Assembly (NCBI GenBank): GCA_964347945.1
Contig: CAYGAW010000053.1
Location: 1-59,205, forward strand
Source of the DNA: CAYGAW01 sp964347945
GTDB lineage: Bacteria > Chloroflexota > Anaerolineae > UBA7937 > B3-Chlor
Direction: 5' to 3'
DNA: 59,205 nucleotides
Below are positions 26,248 to 34,030 of the stretch, in pieces (within the stretch, counting starts at the first letter, position 1; each line of letters opens with the position of its first letter). A program made the position numbers and the translations under genes. The notes below the pieces were generated by a model. That model ran no database searches. It was not told where the DNA came from and worked only from the letters and a program-made list of their open reading frames with translations.

Positions 26248-26889
26248 CTAACTGTCCTCCCCGCCTTCCTCAGCACTCTGCTGAAGTAGACGCGATACCG
26301 TTTCCCTTACCACCTCGTAACCGAAACCTCGTCGCCGAAGGAAGCCGTACATCTTTTGACGAAAAACGCGATCATCCAGATGATCATACCTCTGGGCCTG
26401 ACTCACGGCAGCCCGATAAGCACTCTCCTCCTCATCAATCTCACTCAAGACCTCTGCTATCAGTTCGTCGTCGATTCCCTTTTGCCGCAATTCGTGCCGC
26501 AAGGCGCGGCGACCCCGGGGTTTGAAGGTCTCTCGGTTCTCCACCCAGTACCGGGCGAACGCCCCGTCGTCCAGCAGCCCTGCCGCGCTCAGCCGCTCCA
26601 GAACCGCCTCGCCGACCTCCGTGGAGACCTGCTTTTTCCTCAGGTAACGCCTCAACTCAGCACTGCTACGTGGGCGATAGGCCAGGTAATCAAGAGCCCT
26701 ATCGTACGCCTTCTGGACAGCGTCCCGTGACTGCAGCTCTCGGATTTCCTCCTCAGAGAGGATATCCCCGCGCTTCAGCGACGCTGCTACGCCCATCGCT
26801 AGGCTGAAACCGTACTCGCCGTCAAGATAGACGTTGACTCGATCCATTTTCCTCTTCTGGACCTTGATCTCGGTGATCTCGCCTGCCAC
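26248..26889 (-). CDS. recX: RecA regulator RecX
   Basis: This 213-residue all-helical protein has the three-repeat RecX layout: ALDYLAYRPRSSAELRRYLRKK, LERLSAAGLLDDGAFARYWVENR followed by GRRALRHELRQKGID, and KMYGFLRRRGFGYEVVRETV. RecX binds RecA filaments and limits strand exchange. It starts with GTG and has no visible Shine-Dalgarno. The start is only about 15 bases beyond the U-run of the terminator that ends recA, so expression probably depends on terminator read-through unless a promoter is hidden there. The gene continues toward rny with 41 bp spacing. Confidence 0.93.
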   Translation of the reverse strand: MAGEITEIKVQKRKMDRVNVYLDGEYGFSLAMGVAASLKRGDILSEEEIRELQSRDAVQKAYDRALDYLAYRPRSSAELRRYLRKKQVSTEVGEAVLERLSAAGLLDDGAFARYWVENRETFKPRGRRALRHELRQKGIDDELIAEVLSEIDEEESAYRAAVSQAQRYDHLDDRVFRQKMYGFLRRRGFGYEVVRETVSRLLQQSAEEGGEDS

Positions 26890-27255
26890 GTCAAGCGCTC
26901 AGAACAAAAAAGGCTGTGGCGCACAGCCACAGCTACGGAAGGCAGAGCAGTAGTGCCTGCCTAGAGATAAAGGGAGAATCCTCTTGTAGCCCGTCGCTTT
27001 AGTACGACGGCCTATCCCTCAACACCCGGCTTCTGAAGTACTCCGTTATGCGGTGAGCTCTGAGACCCCAGGTTCAACTGTGGTGCAGTTCACAATCCCC
27101 GTCTGCCGCGCCATTAGAAACTTGGTCACATGAAACTCGCCGCCCACTTCGCTTCTTCCTCTTCCAAGACCAATCGCTGAGGGAAAGGAGCGCTCCCCCT
27201 CCATCACGTAAGATGCTGAGTCCCTAGCTATGGGTCTGTGCAGCGTCCGGCTACT
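26890..27255. other. recA-recX intergenic region
   Basis: This 366-bp stretch has no gene. It carries the recA terminator next to recX and a second small hairpin (CCGTCG at 26991-26996 pairing with CGACGG at 27005-27010) that looks like an isolated REP-type palindrome. Nothing else was recognised. Confidence 0.5.
26905..26928 (-). terminator. intrinsic terminator between recA and recX
   Basis: On the minus strand GGCTGTG and CACAGCC form a seven-base-pair perfect stem with a three-base loop (26912-26928), followed by six to seven Us. It lies about 330 bp after recA and just ahead of recX. Confidence 0.85.
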
Positions 27256-28350
27256 CTAACCCTCTGCTTCTCCCGACGGTTCCTCCGAACCCGCCGTCGA
27301 CTGACGATGCTCCTTTTCGCTTGCTTCGCGAAGTTCGCTGACAGGCCAACGCACGGGAGGAAGGCCGGCCCGTTGGCGAACTTTGTCACTGATCTCCTGT
27401 GCTACCGAGGGATTCTCCCGCAGGAAGTCCTTGGCGTTCTCCCGGCCCTGTCCTAGCCTCGTGTCGCCATAGGAGAAGTAGGCTCCCCTCTTGTCCACGA
27501 GCCCCATGTCCACGCCGACGTCAATGAGATCACCCTCTCGAGAGATACCTTCGTCGTACATGATGTCAAACTCCGCCGACTTGAAGGGAGGTGCCACCTT
27601 ATTCTTCTTCACCCAAACCTTCGTCCGGTTGCCGATCACCTCGGTTCCAGCCTTGATGGACTGCACCCGTCGAATATCCAGACGCACCGAAGAATAGAAC
27701 TTCAAGGCACGTCCCCCGGGTGTCGTCTCTGGGCTGCCAAAGAGAACTCCCACCTTCATTCGCAGCTGGTTGGTGAAGATCACGGCGGTCTTGGAACGCT
27801 TGATGGCCCCCGTCAGCTTCCGCAGGGCCTGGGACATCAGCCGCGCCTGCAACGCCACGTGCTGGTCACCCATCTCCCCTTCGATCTCAGCCCTGGGCAC
27901 CAGTGCCGCCACTGAGTCCACAACCACCACGTCTATCGCTCCGCTACGCACGAGAGCCTCGGTGATCTCCAGTGCCTGCTCTGCGGTGTCCGGTTGGGAG
28001 ATGAGCAACTCCTCGATGTCCACCCCACACTTGGCGGCGTAGATAGGATCGAGGACGTGTTCCACATCTATGAAGGCCGCAATGCCCCCATCACGCTGGG
28101 CCTCAGCAATGATATGTTGGCAAAGGGTAGTCTTGCCTGAACCCTCGGGGCCGAATATCTCGGCCACCCTCCCGCGAGGTATGCCTCCCACGCCCAGTGC
28201 GATGTCCAGGCCCATAGACCCTGTGGGTATGACCTCCACATCCATACCCGGGGCCTCTCCCAGTTTCATCACAGCTCCGTCGCCATACCGCTTCGTTAGC
28301 TGTGAGAGGGTAATCTCTAGCGCCTTCTCGCGACCCTCTTTCTCCGCCAT
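27256..28350 (-). CDS. recA: recombinase RecA
   Basis: The 364-residue protein forms filaments on single-stranded DNA for recombination and activates LexA self-cleavage. Walker A (GPEGSGKTTLCQHI), the Walker B strand (DVVVVDSVAAL), loop L1 (EGEMGDQHVALQARLMSQALRK, shortened here to its core), loop L2 (GSPETTPGGRALKFY) and the KNKVAPPFK segment are all present. Strand 3 reads FIDVEHVLDP where most RecAs have FIDAEHALDP. The ATG at 28350 is preferred to the GTG two codons earlier because GGAGG lies nine bases upstream. It has a promoter with an SOS box upstream and a terminator downstream. Confidence 0.97.
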   Translation of the reverse strand: MAEKEGREKALEITLSQLTKRYGDGAVMKLGEAPGMDVEVIPTGSMGLDIALGVGGIPRGRVAEIFGPEGSGKTTLCQHIIAEAQRDGGIAAFIDVEHVLDPIYAAKCGVDIEELLISQPDTAEQALEITEALVRSGAIDVVVVDSVAALVPRAEIEGEMGDQHVALQARLMSQALRKLTGAIKRSKTAVIFTNQLRMKVGVLFGSPETTPGGRALKFYSSVRLDIRRVQSIKAGTEVIGNRTKVWVKKNKVAPPFKSAEFDIMYDEGISREGDLIDVGVDMGLVDKRGAYFSYGDTRLGQGRENAKDFLRENPSVAQEISDKVRQRAGLPPVRWPVSELREASEKEHRQSTAGSEEPSGEAEG

Positions 28351-28420
28351 TGACACTCCCTCCGGGTTCGCCCCTAGTAATTGAGTTTACTCCAAACCAT
28401 AACAAAAGGCAAACGCGTTA

Positions 28421-28432
28421 GAACTTATGTTC
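28421..28432. promoter_or_regulatory. SOS (LexA) box in front of recA
   Basis: GAACTTATGTTC fits the GAAC-N4-GTTC operator of Gram-positive-type LexA. It lies immediately downstream of the recA -10 hexamer, over the predicted transcription start, where LexA would block initiation. lexA itself is not in this window. Confidence 0.8.
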
Positions 28433-28433
28433 T

Positions 28434-28462
28434 ATTATACCACAAAAGGCCGCAACCTGCAA
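28434..28462 (-). promoter_or_regulatory. recA promoter
   Basis: On the minus strand TTGCAG (28457-28462) and TATAAT (28434-28439) are separated by 17 bp. The element overlaps the promoter region of the divergent gene at 28494, so polymerase binding at the two may be mutually exclusive. Confidence 0.75.
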
Positions 28463-28466
28463 ACTG

Positions 28467-28475
28467 TGATATACT
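28467..28475 (+). promoter_or_regulatory. extended -10 promoter of the divergent methylase-like gene
   Basis: TGATATACT fits an extended -10 (TG-N-TATACT) 19 bases before the ATG; no good -35 is present. The predicted leader is only about 12 nt. Confidence 0.45.
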
Positions 28476-28493
28476 CTAAGCCGAAACAGAACG

Positions 28494-30911
28494 ATGCACG
28501 AGATTGAACGGTTCATTCCTGACAAGCCGAACGAAGAGCAAATCCCCCTGGAGCGTTATCTGCAACCTCTACCGCGCAACGTGGTAGCAGCGTATGTCGT
28601 CGAGTGCACCAATCCGGGCAATCTCGTCATGGACCCTTTCCCGCAAAGGGGTACGCTGTTGGTCGAAGCGGCTGCCAGCGGAAGGAGGGGCATCGCCGCC
28701 AGCTTCAACCCGGTCCGCACCCTGCTCGTGCACGGTATCCTGACCCTCCCCTCGCCACACGAGATCGATGCCGCGACCGTGCGACTGGGCGACAGTCTGA
28801 AAAGAGGTATTCCGCTGCGGGAGCACATCAACCAGCTATACGCCAGCTCCTGTCACCACTGTGCGCGTCCCCTCGTCGTCGATTATTTCCTCTGGCATGG
28901 AGAAGACGACAGGCCAGTGGAGAAGTACTATCACTGCACGCACTGCGACGCCGAAGGCCGATTCCCTGTCGAGGACACTGACCTCACTGTGCTGGACAGC
29001 GTGGAGAAGCAAGGAGTCCACTACTGGTATCTTCTGGAGAGGCTGGCTCAGCCTCATGAGCCAGAACGGAAGCTGGCCGAGGAACTTCTGAACCTCTACA
29101 CTCCGCGGAATCTCTACGCCTTGACGGACCTCTCTATGAAGATAGAGACCCTCTTTGTCGATTCACCGCTGCAGAATGCGCTGCAGTTGATCCTAGTGCA
29201 GTGCTTCGACACCTGCAGCAAGCTCGGCGCCTCCCCCCTGCCCAGACCCACGGTGCTCCACCTGCGTCCGCCGACCAGATTCATGGAGCGAAACGTATGG
29301 CATGCCTTCGAAGAGGCGTACCGGTTGGTACGCCTCCTATCGCCGTCCGGGCCAATGGCTGTCACCACCGACACCGAGAGCCTCGTGGGCGAAGCGGAGG
29401 CGGAGGTAAGCGTGATCAACGAACCACTCCACAGAGTGGCCGCCAGGCTGCCACCCTCCAGCGTGAGCTTGGTCGTTGCCGCACCTCCTCCCTACTATCG
29501 CCCCTTCTGGACGCTCTCCTACTTATGGAGCGGCTGGCTGTGGGGTAGAGAAAAGGCAACACTCCTGAAACCCTTGCTGAGGCGGAAGATGATGGGCTGG
29601 TCGTGGTACCGAAGAAGTCTGGGTGCGGCCCTGAAGACTCTCCACCGCCCCCTTCGACCCCAGGGTAGCATGATCTTCATTCTCGAGCGGGCTAGTCTGA
29701 CCCACATCAATAACGTGATACTGGCCGCCGTGGGGGCGGCATTCAAGCTACGGAGGATCTTGTACCAGCCAGAAGATGTGCATCCCCCCGAGGAACCCAT
29801 GCAGGGTGTGGACGGAGCGTATCGCCTCACCTTTACCAGAGATGATGGACCCGGCCAGGATCTGGACGACCTGTCGCCTGGTGCCGTGGCTCTGGCCCTG
29901 CAGGAGGCAGCACTGAGGGCAGCCCGGGAGTTGCTCAGGGAGCGAGGCGAGGCACTCCACTTCGGTTGGCTCCACAGCGCCATCTACCAGCGATGGAGCC
30001 GGGACGGTTTGCTGACACAAGCGCTCGCCCTCGGCGAGCGTGTCTCCATGCCTGATTTCCTCGACGAGCAGATGGAGAGCGCTCTACAGGAGGCGTTGGC
30101 AAGGGAGGTGTTGGAACTCCTGCCTAAGGATGCAGACGAAGCGAGCGGTGCTGTTCAATGGTGGATGAAGGCAAAGGGTTATCCGCCACGCCCCTTGGCG
30201 GATCGGTTGGAGCGAGCGGTCTATCAGATTCTCACGGACGGACGTGACTGCAGCCACGAAGACCTCTGCGACGACATCTATTCTCGCTTTCCGGGTATCT
30301 TCACCCCTCCGCCTGGCCTCGTCCAAGCCTGCATAGACTCCTATGCACAGCGTGACGATGCCTCGGATAAGTGCAATCTCCGACCAGAGGAAGAGGCGAC
30401 GAGTCTCGCCGAAGAGAGGGTGGAAGGCCTGAAGTTGCTGATGCAGGTGGGACAGCGCCTTGGCTATCAGGTGTCCCTGTCCAAGCGACGTGTGCCGCAG
30501 CTCTCCACTGGCACAGACCCCATCTCGCGAGTTCGTTTGCCCAGGGGTTTGGATGTCAGTTGGGACAGCGAATGGGCGGGCCTCCACACCTTTGCCTTCA
30601 AGCAAACGACCAGGTTCGGCGACATCCTCAGTCACGGAGGCCAGGATCACAGCGAGTCGCACCGGTACATCCTCATCGCCGACCGTCGGCTGGATCTGCT
30701 GCGGTTCAGAATCGAGAGTGAGTTCCTGTTGCGAAGAGCGCTGAACGAAGGGGAGTGGCAGTTCATCAAGCTGAAGCACCTCAGGGACCTGGGCACCAAG
30801 AAGCACCTCGATCGCCCCGATTTGGACCAGATCATAGGGCTGGAACCCCTCATCGAGCGGCCGGAAGCGCAGCTGCCCCTGTTCCCGCCCTCAGAGTTCG
30901 AAAGCGATTGA
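28494..30911 (+). CDS. degenerate DNA-methylase-like protein with zinc ribbon
   Basis: The 805-residue protein resembles DNA methylases of the DUF1156-like/N6_N4 type but has lost key residues. SAM motif I reads VMDPFPQRGTLLVEA (normally DPFxGSGT). A zinc ribbon follows (C120, C123, C148, C151), common in DUF1156-type proteins. The catalytic DPPY motif reads VVAAPPPYYRPFWTLSYLW (residues about 327-345), with Pro or Ala at the acidic position. The C-terminal half (from about 430) is helical, with winged-helix-like stretches and no recognised domain. It is probably DNA-binding and catalytically inactive (inference). It diverges from recA across a shared promoter region holding an SOS box, and a Dph6-type gene follows after 18 bp. 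No restriction enzyme is adjacent. Confidence 0.75.
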   Translation: MHEIERFIPDKPNEEQIPLERYLQPLPRNVVAAYVVECTNPGNLVMDPFPQRGTLLVEAAASGRRGIAASFNPVRTLLVHGILTLPSPHEIDAATVRLGDSLKRGIPLREHINQLYASSCHHCARPLVVDYFLWHGEDDRPVEKYYHCTHCDAEGRFPVEDTDLTVLDSVEKQGVHYWYLLERLAQPHEPERKLAEELLNLYTPRNLYALTDLSMKIETLFVDSPLQNALQLILVQCFDTCSKLGASPLPRPTVLHLRPPTRFMERNVWHAFEEAYRLVRLLSPSGPMAVTTDTESLVGEAEAEVSVINEPLHRVAARLPPSSVSLVVAAPPPYYRPFWTLSYLWSGWLWGREKATLLKPLLRRKMMGWSWYRRSLGAALKTLHRPLRPQGSMIFILERASLTHINNVILAAVGAAFKLRRILYQPEDVHPPEEPMQGVDGAYRLTFTRDDGPGQDLDDLSPGAVALALQEAALRAARELLRERGEALHFGWLHSAIYQRWSRDGLLTQALALGERVSMPDFLDEQMESALQEALAREVLELLPKDADEASGAVQWWMKAKGYPPRPLADRLERAVYQILTDGRDCSHEDLCDDIYSRFPGIFTPPPGLVQACIDSYAQRDDASDKCNLRPEEEATSLAEERVEGLKLLMQVGQRLGYQVSLSKRRVPQLSTGTDPISRVRLPRGLDVSWDSEWAGLHTFAFKQTTRFGDILSHGGQDHSESHRYILIADRRLDLLRFRIESEFLLRRALNEGEWQFIKLKHLRDLGTKKHLDRPDLDQIIGLEPLIERPEAQLPLFPPSEFESD

Positions 30912-30929
30912 AGGCAGCCAGGACGAGGG

Positions 30930-31598
30930 ATGAGGGACAAGGTCATACTGTCGTGGAGCGGTGGAAAAGATGCCGCCCTCGCGTTTCGCGAATTGCAGAG
31001 GAGGGAACAGTACGAGCTAATCGCTCTCCTAACCGTCGTGACCGAGGAGTATGACAGGATCAGCATGCACGGCGTTCCGCGAGTTCTCCTGCACCGGCAG
31101 GCTGATTCCCTTGGCCTTCCCCTGGAAACGATCTCCATTTCGAAGAGCGCCTCCAACGAGGGATACGAACGTGCCATGCGTGAGCTCTTGGAGAAGTACC
31201 TGACCCTCGGCGTCTCCTCCGTCGCTTTCGGAGACATCTTCCTGGAGGACGTTCGGAGCTACAGGGAGCACAATCTGGCCAAGGTCGGCATGAAAGCGGT
31301 GTTTCCGCTGTGGCAGAGGGATACTGGTCCACTCGCGCAGACCTTCATAGACCTGGGCTTCGAAGCGGTCGTCACCTGCGTCGACTCTAGCATGCTCGAT
31401 GGGTCCTTCGCGGGTCGGGATTTCGATGAGCGATTCCTGTCCGATTTGCCTGTTCACGTGGATCCCTGCGGCGAGAATGGAGAGTTCCACACCTTCGTGT
31501 ACGCCGGACCCATCTTCACTGACTCGATACCGCTCGAGAAGGGAGAAGTCGTTCTCAGAGATGACCGCTTCTACTACTGCGATCTGCTTTCCGCATAG
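30930..31598 (+). CDS. Dph6-type ATP pyrophosphatase (diphthine-ammonia ligase family)
   Basis: This 222-residue protein has the PP-loop SWSGGKDAALAF at its N-terminus and the family motifs VPRVLLHRQADSLGLP, SVAFGDIFLEDVRSYRE, the VVTCVDSSML strand and DPCGENGEFHTFVYAGP. In eukaryotes and archaea the family amidates diphthine on EF2. Bacteria lack diphthamide, so the bacterial substrate is unknown. GACGAGGG precedes the ATG and the gap to the upstream methylase-like gene is 18 bp, so the two are probably cotranscribed. Length is normal for stand-alone bacterial and archaeal members. Confidence 0.88.
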   Translation: MRDKVILSWSGGKDAALAFRELQRREQYELIALLTVVTEEYDRISMHGVPRVLLHRQADSLGLPLETISISKSASNEGYERAMRELLEKYLTLGVSSVAFGDIFLEDVRSYREHNLAKVGMKAVFPLWQRDTGPLAQTFIDLGFEAVVTCVDSSMLDGSFAGRDFDERFLSDLPVHVDPCGENGEFHTFVYAGPIFTDSIPLEKGEVVLRDDRFYYCDLLSA

Positions 31599-31632
31599 TG
31601 CTGCCGAGGGCCTTCCGCCTGCGCCCAGCGCT

Positions 31633-31675
31633 GGTTGAGTAGCTTCGCAGCGAAGCGGAGAAGCGTATCGAAACC
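31633..31675. repeat. REP-like palindromic element, copy 1
   Basis: The element begins GGTTGAGTAGC, contains a GCTTCGCAGCGAAGC hairpin and ends CGTATCGAAACC. A related element in inverted orientation lies at 31721. Both sit in the gap between convergent transcripts. Confidence 0.55.
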
Positions 31676-31720
31676 AAGCGGCTTCCCACACATAACCGAT
31701 TCCCAACAGCCCCTCGGTCT

Positions 31721-31753
31721 GGTCCCGATACGGCCCTTCGGGCCTACTCGACC
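31721..31753. repeat. REP-like palindromic element, copy 2 (inverted)
   Basis: Its reverse complement begins GGTCGAGTAGG, has a GCCCGAAGGGC hairpin and ends CGTATCGGGACC. The outer arms match copy 1 while the hairpin differs, as in interspersed REP pairs. Confidence 0.55.
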
Positions 31754-31776
31754 GGCGTCTGACCCGCGCTCGACGC

Positions 31777-31819
31777 AAAAAAAGGGCAGGGTGTCGCCCA
31801 TCGAGCGATCACCCTGCCC
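31777..31819 (-). terminator. intrinsic terminator of the LysM protein gene
   Basis: On the minus strand GGGCAGGGTG and CACCCTGCCC make a ten-base-pair stem followed by seven Us, 46 bases after the stop codon at 31866. Confidence 0.88.
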
Positions 31820-31865
31820 CTACTCGTCCAGCAGTCTTGTTAACTTCGAATCTTGGCCCTCAAAT

Positions 31866-33887
31866 CTACGGCAGGACGTCTATATTGATGATCAGAAACG
31901 CCCGGTCGACATTGAATTCGTCCTTGCACCAGAAGCCGGACAACCCCTCGGCCGGCCCACCGTCGACCACGTTTGCCGCAGCTTTGGTGACAGCGTTTTG
32001 GCAGATGAGGGTGTCAGCGTCGAACATATCCCAGTCAGTCAGTGAGATGCCAATGGTCAGGTCTTCATCATTAGCCAGATGAACCGTCATGGTGTCCTGA
32101 CCCTCGAACAGATCTGCTATGGGTATCCCAGGCCAGACATGGTTGCTGTCGATCAATGCGGTCGGATCGACCGTTATGACCCACGGCTCCCCTGGCGCGG
32201 GCAGCGGCGGCGGCTCCCTCTCGATCCGCTCGCCGTTGGCGTATATGCTGCCGTACCAGACCTCCACTTCGCAGTTCGTACAACCAGGATCGGGAGCGGG
32301 GCAATCGTTGGGGATGCAAAGGGTCCACAGCCCTTCCCAGCCCCCGGGAAGCATGCTCACTTCCACCACTTTCGTGCAGGGGTCCCCCAGCAACACCTCG
32401 GAGTCGCTGTGTAGTGATTCCGGCCCCACGCCAAGCACGCCCTCGTACGCCGTCAGCGTGAAGGCCCACACCCCGTCGCACCAGGGGGTTACGTCCTCCT
32501 CGTTGACCTGCATAAAGCGGAGGTTGCGGCCCGGTTGCTCGTACAGAAGGACACCGTCTCGGTACAGCCTGAACCCTTCCGCCGGTTGCGTGGGGTCGTC
32601 GTCCCAACTCCAGGTGAAGTAGTGGCCAAAGACCATGTCATAGTTGTACTGCAGGTCGTACGGTCGATTGATCTCCGGCGCGGGGTCACAAGAGCCCAAA
32701 CAGATGCGGTACACAACCCTGAACGACCCGACCCCTCCTTCGGAGTACACTTCGATGGGGTCGCCGTTCCAATTGGCCTCGGGGTGCTCCCTCGTGAAGC
32801 TACCCAGGTCGCGCGGTATCAACTCGCCAGGGGAGAAGCCCCAGCAGTCCGCGAACACGCTCACGGTGTCTCCAGGGGTCACGGCTACGGGGCGACTATT
32901 CGCGCCGCTCAATTCAGACGCGATGTCCCAGTAGTTCTGGTCCGGAGGGCCCACGTGGTCGAGGTAGTCGGTGGTATCTATGGGGACCCTCTCCATCGCG
33001 TCCTCCAACTGGACGTTGCAGTACACCGCCAGATACCACTGATCGGTCTCCAACTCCAGAGCCTCGAACTCCAGCGCCACGGGTGGTGGTGGCGGGTCCG
33101 GCGGGTCCGCTGGAGGAGCTGGCGGATCTGGTGCAGGGTCAGGTGGCGGCTCTCCTGGAGGCGGGTCCTCATCCGGAGGAGGCGACTCCTCGTCCACAGA
33201 CGGGGGCTCCACCTCGGGCGGCAGCTCCGGCGGGACGTCACCGCCCGGCGGGGTGTCACCGGTGCCTTCATCCTCAGCTATGTAGGGAACGTACAGCACT
33301 TGACCCGGCGTCAGCGGCACCGCTGGATCCACCCCTGGGGTACAGGCCAATATGTCCTCCACCGTCACTTCGTATCCGGCAGCGATGCCCTCCAGCGTCT
33401 CGCCCTCCTGCACCTCATGGATCAGCACCGGAACGCCTGCACACCCCTCAGCAGGCATCTCGGTGGGTACGTCGGGTCCCTGTACCGCGTTGACGCTGAT
33501 GGAGGCCTGACCCGAGGCATCGGCCATGTTGTAGCCCCTCACCGTGATGGTGTGGTTGCCCGGGGTCGTGGGTTCCCAATTGGCCATCAACGGGAACGGG
33601 TTCGTCCCGTCGGGCAAAGCGCTAGCCTGCGATATGACAAACTGGCCATCAACCCACAACTCCATACGGGCAATGCCGCTCGGATCCTGCCCCGTGGCGA
33701 AGATCTGAACTGCCTGCCCCACTACCACCTCGTCTCCCTGGCGAGGGCTGTCAATCGAGACCGTCGGTTCCACCGCGGCCTCTGCCGTGGGCACGTTGAG
33801 CCAGTAGTACAAGGCAGCCAGTGCGCCCACAACCAAGCACAAAACGACGAGCACGATGACGATGACGGCTATCCATCTTCCGCTCAT
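31866..33887 (-). CDS. exported LysM protein with Ig-like and Pro-rich regions
   Basis: The 673-residue protein has an N-terminal membrane helix (residues 5-30, probably a signal anchor). An Ig-like domain follows (residues 40-135: PTVSIDSPRQGDEVVVGQ ... NHTITVRGYNMADASGQA), then a LysM domain (about 155-200: VQEGETLEGIAAGYEVTVED ... PGQVLYVPYI). A Pro/Glu/Asp-rich linker spans roughly 205-270. The C-terminal 400 residues have several conserved-looking Cys pairs and beta-rich stretches I do not recognise. LysM binds glycan, so attachment to an envelope polymer is likely. AAGGAG precedes the ATG. It follows the lipoprotein at 34031 by about 140 bp on the same strand, and both share Ig-like architecture, so they may act together. 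Confidence 0.75.
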   Translation of the reverse strand: MSGRWIAVIVIVLVVLCLVVGALAALYYWLNVPTAEAAVEPTVSIDSPRQGDEVVVGQAVQIFATGQDPSGIARMELWVDGQFVISQASALPDGTNPFPLMANWEPTTPGNHTITVRGYNMADASGQASISVNAVQGPDVPTEMPAEGCAGVPVLIHEVQEGETLEGIAAGYEVTVEDILACTPGVDPAVPLTPGQVLYVPYIAEDEGTGDTPPGGDVPPELPPEVEPPSVDEESPPPDEDPPPGEPPPDPAPDPPAPPADPPDPPPPPVALEFEALELETDQWYLAVYCNVQLEDAMERVPIDTTDYLDHVGPPDQNYWDIASELSGANSRPVAVTPGDTVSVFADCWGFSPGELIPRDLGSFTREHPEANWNGDPIEVYSEGGVGSFRVVYRICLGSCDPAPEINRPYDLQYNYDMVFGHYFTWSWDDDPTQPAEGFRLYRDGVLLYEQPGRNLRFMQVNEEDVTPWCDGVWAFTLTAYEGVLGVGPESLHSDSEVLLGDPCTKVVEVSMLPGGWEGLWTLCIPNDCPAPDPGCTNCEVEVWYGSIYANGERIEREPPPLPAPGEPWVITVDPTALIDSNHVWPGIPIADLFEGQDTMTVHLANDEDLTIGISLTDWDMFDADTLICQNAVTKAAANVVDGGPAEGLSGFWCKDEFNVDRAFLIINIDVLP

Positions 33888-34030
33888 CTAGAATCTCCTT
33901 TCATCCTCCCTCGAAGTGGGACTCCCTCCCACCAGTCAGCGAATTCGGCTAGACTCACTCTCCAAGGCCCTTTGGCTCATCACACCAAGCCTGGACCTCA
34001 ATGGTCAGTTTCAAGACCGCGCTTAACACC

